Shown piece by piece: positions 4,073 through 6,650 of a DNA stretch of 6,650 nucleotides; the stretch's first letter is position 1; every line of letters begins with the position of its first letter. This DNA is from an uncultured Opitutaceae bacterium (GTDB lineage Bacteria > Verrucomicrobiota > Verrucomicrobiae > Opitutales > Opitutaceae): positions 1 to 6,650 of the forward strand of contig CAMLSH010000220.1 of NCBI GenBank assembly GCA_946482625.1. The letters run 5' to 3'. The position numbers were made by a program, and so were the translations under genes. Under the pieces are notes generated by a model that was not told where the DNA came from, searched no databases, and was given only the letters and a program-made list of their open reading frames with translations.

Positions 4073-6650
4073 TCAGCTTTGAGGCTGGAATTTGAAGGGA
4101 ATCGAAACGCGTGAGCGAACGGGTTTGCCCTGGATCGTGCCGGGCTTGAAGCGCCACTTGGCGGCAGCGGCGAGACAGACGCGGCCGAGACCCGGATTCG
4201 ATTGTTGTTCGATCTTCAGGTCGGTGGGCACGCCGTCTTTGCCGACGGTCAGCGAAATCATGACGAAACCGCCTTCGGCTTGCTGCGCGCTGCTCAGCGC
4301 GGGCTCTTCGATGACGATTTGGACCGGACGACCGTCCGGATCGAGCTCGGTCAATTTCATCACGCGGTCGGAATCGAGGAGGGTAGCGTTGAGAGCGAGG
4401 GTTTTGCCGGGCTCCACTTTTCCGGTGAGCGAGACGGGGTCCATGCCGCGTTGGGTGACCGTGAAGTTCACCGCTCCTGGGATCAGGTCGTGAAGGGTCA
4501 ATGGCGTGGTGCCGACTTGGGTGTTGTCGCGAAGGATGGTGGCGCCCGTAGGTGTGCTGGTGATGGTCACGCTGCCGCCGGCGAAGCTGCCTTGGACGCG
4601 GGCAGAGCCGTTGCGCTCGACGTTGACGGTGGACACGTGGTTGGGCCAGTTGGCGCGGGTGATGGAGACCTGATAGCTGCCAACGGGGAGGTCGCCGACT
4701 TTGGCGGGCGTCTGGCCCGTGCGGACCTCGGCGGCATTCACGAAGAGCGAGCCGGCGGGTTTGATCTCGTAGGTGAGACCGGCGGGATCGCTGTTGACCT
4801 CGATGGTGCCGACCTGGCGTTTCAATTGGATGGTGCCGAGATCGGTGACCTCGTTTTCCTTGATCTCGATGGTGCGTTGCTCGGCGTCGTAGCCAGCGAG
4901 AGAAATGCTGACATCGTAACGGCCGAGGCGGAGATCATTCCATGTCACGGGCGAGGTGCGGGGAGCGCGGTCGCCAAGCGATATGGAGGCGCCGGCCGGC
5001 TCGGTGTTCACGCTGAAACTGCCGCGGGCGTTGATGAGGCGCTCGGTGGTGGATTTGAGATTTTGCTCCGATTGGAGGCGAATGGCCTCGGCTTCGGCGA
5101 GGGCCTTCTGGCGGGCTTCCTCGGCTTCGCGCTTGAGGCGCTCTTCCGTGGCTTTGGCTTCCTCGATCGCTTTCACACGCGCGGCGGCTTCTTGGGCGGC
5201 GCGCTGTTCGAGCTCCTGACGAGCCTGCTCTTGTTTGGCTTTCTGGCCGGAGTTCCACACGAGGAACCCGACGACGCCCAAAACAACCACCGCCGCGATG
5301 GCGATGAGCATGGGCGTGTTGCTCTTTTTCTTGGGGAAAGGAGCGGGCGTTGCCGGACGAGAAGAGGCGGGAGCTGGAGCGGGGGCCGGTTTGGACGCGG
5401 GCGCCGGGGCCGGCGAAGGTTTCGCGGGCTCAGGCTTGGCCGGGCCCTTTTGCGCGGGAGCGGGGGTGGGCTTGAGTGCGGCTGCGGGGGCGGGTTTGGC
5501 CTCGGGAGCTTTGCCCTGCGCTTTGGGATCGGCGGGCTTCGCGGGCGGAGTGGCGGGCTGGCCGGGCTTGCCGGCGGGAGCGGCTGGTTTCGCGGGTTCG
5601 GCTGGTTTGGCCGGGGGCGTAATGACGACTGCCGGTTTGGCAGGTTCGGCTGGTTTTGCAGCGGGAGCGGCAGGTTTTGCGGGCTCGGCGGGCTTGGCCG
5701 GGGGCGTGATGACAACCGCAGGTTTGGGAGCGGGGGCAGGCTCCGGCGCGATGGCGGGAACGAAAGGTGGCGCGGCGACGGGGGTGCCGGTGAGAACCGA
5801 ATGCCAAGGCTGGGCGTTACCCGGGTTGCGAGAATCGTAGGCTGCGGCTGCGCCGAGCACACCGAGCCACGCTGGGGCGATAGTATCGGCTTTCACATTA
5901 CCGCCGAGCGTGAGTCCTTGAGCAGTGGCCCAGGCGCCTGCGTCGGGAGCAAATGGTTTGAGGCCGAGGGCGGAGGCGAGCGCCTGGGTGATCCATCCCT
6001 GCTTGGCCAGGATTCCTCCGCAGACAAGAGAGGTGGGGGCAACGGCGCCGAGAGCGGGCAGCGACTGTTTGATGCCGGCGGCGAGCGGTTCGACGATCTT
6101 GGCGGCGGAGTCGGCGAAGTCGTAGGTCTCGTTGAAAAGGAGGCGGGCGGCCGATCCGCGGAACTTGAGGCCGAGTGCCTCCTGAGTGGAGCCGGCGAGC
6201 GCGTCGAAACCGGCGGCCGCGGTAGTGTGAGCGCTGATACCTTGGGCGGTAATAAGGTAGAGCTGCGTGCGCGCTTCGGCGACGTCGCAGAAGAGAACGG
6301 GAACGCCCGATTGGGCGGTGCGGGCGGCGGTCGCGAGGGCACCGGCCAGCGAGATGGAGGCGGATTCGGCGCGGAGAAGCTCGAAGGACCAGCCTTTGAC
6401 TTTGGCGAGGGCTTCATCGGTGGCCGACGCTGGCGTCGCATCGAGGAGCCATTGCGCGCCGTTTTCCGGGGGGCGGCCGTCTTTGATTGAGGCCCAGGAC
6501 CAGTTCGCCGGCAGGTTTTCGGCGCCGAGCGCGTCTTTGAGGAACTCTTCGACGGCGGCAGCGCTCTTCACTTTCTGCGCCTGCGCTGAATCGGCCAAGA
6601 ACGCGGAGCGCGGTTTGAGCCGCAAGAGCGTCACAGCCTTGCCGGTGGAG
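4073..6650 (-). CDS. Mosaic inner-membrane protein: PilM/GspL-like region, Pro-rich linker, TM, coiled coil, three PEGA domains, TonB_C (5' end outside the window)
   Basis: Numbering is from the in-frame GTG at 6634. The frame stays open to the window edge (…STGKA before that GTG) and the N-terminal domain looks incomplete, so the true start is probably further right. Residues 1-266 resemble the actin-like fold of PilM/GspL: VPVLFCDVAEARTQLYL (Asp117) at the usual VDIG position, IVEPLAAGIKQSL, then LVCGGILA (Gly206-Gly207) and a GLGAA-like end. Residues 284-434 are a Pro/Ala/Lys-rich linker. KKK at 435-437 precedes one transmembrane helix, 442-460, so the N-terminal part should be cytoplasmic. 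A charged Ala/Glu/Lys/Arg coiled coil spans about 464-536. Three PEGA-type repeats follow (539-607, 609-684, 687-752), each with xxPxGA or DPAG and a later G-Y/V-V strand. Residues 786-850 are TonB_C: GFVMISLTVGKDG, then AAAKWRFKPGTIQGKPV and the final IPFKF strand. The periplasmic half could reach peptidoglycan or the outer membrane. Energy coupling as in TonB is doubtful, since the helix lacks the Ser/His motif. Exact function unknown. Confidence 0.88.
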   Translation of the reverse strand, partial: STGKAVTLLRLKPRSAFLADSAQAQKVKSAAAVEEFLKDALGAENLPANWSWASIKDGRPPENGAQWLLDATPASATDEALAKVKGWSFELLRAESASISLAGALATAARTAQSGVPVLFCDVAEARTQLYLITAQGISAHTTAAAGFDALAGSTQEALGLKFRGSAARLLFNETYDFADSAAKIVEPLAAGIKQSLPALGAVAPTSLVCGGILAKQGWITQALASALGLKPFAPDAGAWATAQGLTLGGNVKADTIAPAWLGVLGAAAAYDSRNPGNAQPWHSVLTGTPVAAPPFVPAIAPEPAPAPKPAVVITPPAKPAEPAKPAAPAAKPAEPAKPAVVITPPAKPAEPAKPAAPAGKPGQPATPPAKPADPKAQGKAPEAKPAPAAALKPTPAPAQKGPAKPEPAKPSPAPAPASKPAPAPAPASSRPATPAPFPKKKSNTPMLIAIAAVVVLGVVGFLVWNSGQKAKQEQARQELEQRAAQEAAARVKAIEEAKATEERLKREAEEARQKALAEAEAIRLQSEQNLKSTTERLINARGSFSVNTEPAGASISLGDRAPRTSPVTWNDLRLGRYDVSISLAGYDAEQRTIEIKENEVTDLGTIQLKRQVGTIEVNSDPAGLTYEIKPAGSLFVNAAEVRTGQTPAKVGDLPVGSYQVSITRANWPNHVSTVNVERNGSARVQGSFAGGSVTITSTPTGATILRDNTQVGTTPLTLHDLIPGAVNFTVTQRGMDPVSLTGKVEPGKTLALNATLLDSDRVMKLTELDPDGRPVQIVIEEPALSSAQQAEGGFVMISLTVGKDGVPTDLKIEQQSNPGLGRVCLAAAAKWRFKPGTIQGKPVRSRVSIPFKFQPQS
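5574..5725. repeat. Imperfect direct repeat encoding the Pro-rich linker
   Basis: A 65-base unit occurs at 5574-5638 and again at 5661-5725, offset by 87 bases (29 codons), with about nine mismatches, mostly at third codon positions. In the protein both copies read KPAVVITPPAKPAEPAKPAAPA. Around them is shorter repetition of AKPAEPA type. The mostly synonymous differences indicate an in-frame duplication that was then held at the protein level. Confidence 0.8.

Noticed and set aside
4202..6490. 762-codon open frame on the plus strand
   Set aside because: It is antisense to the PEGA/TonB_C gene; Gly/Arg-rich composition reflects the complement of Pro/Ala codons, and no domain is seen.
6632..6634. 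GTG at 6634 as true start of the PEGA/TonB_C gene
   Set aside because: The frame continues upstream with plausible coding sequence to the window edge, and the actin-like domain would lack its first strands.

Overview
The window is G+C-rich and tightly packed, and most likely comes from a Verrucomicrobiota chromosome of the Opitutaceae type. That placement is inferred from several traits together: a fused E1-alpha/E1-beta 2-oxoacid dehydrogenase, GYF_2 and PEGA domains, an actinobacterial-style RpiB, lipoproteins with clear lipoboxes, and weak or absent Shine-Dalgarno sequences. No rRNA, tRNA, CRISPR array, insertion sequence or phage gene is visible.

Left part (1-2892, all on the minus strand, so read right to left). 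rpiB, for ribose-5-phosphate isomerase B, is followed by a 115-residue two-helix membrane protein and then a 173-residue GYF_2-domain membrane protein. The gaps are 32 and 14 bases, so these three probably form one operon. After a 225-base gap, which holds a promoter-like sequence and an inverted repeat, comes the 5' part of a gene for a fused E1 component of a thiamine-diphosphate 2-oxoacid dehydrogenase. It runs off the left edge.

Middle (2893-4072). A 74-base divergent intergenic region separates rpiB from two plus-strand genes for paralogous small lipoproteins, a diverged tandem pair with a SmpA/OmlA (BamE)-like core. The 110-base space between them is filled exactly by a candidate 37-codon gene on the opposite strand. 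After the second lipoprotein come a GC-rich hairpin and then a perfect 19-bp bidirectional terminator, which also serves the convergent gene on the right.

Right part (4073-6650, minus strand). One large gene, cut by the right edge at its 5' end, encodes an unusual mosaic protein. In order it has an actin-fold region resembling PilM/GspL, a long Pro/Ala/Lys-rich linker, one transmembrane helix, a charged coiled coil, three PEGA domains and a C-terminal TonB_C domain. It looks like an inner-membrane protein that reaches across the periplasm, with a cytoplasmic domain where a TonB would have almost nothing. This is the most unusual item in the window. The lipoproteins, the GYF_2 protein and the mosaic protein all point to cell-envelope functions, but nothing here shows that they work together.
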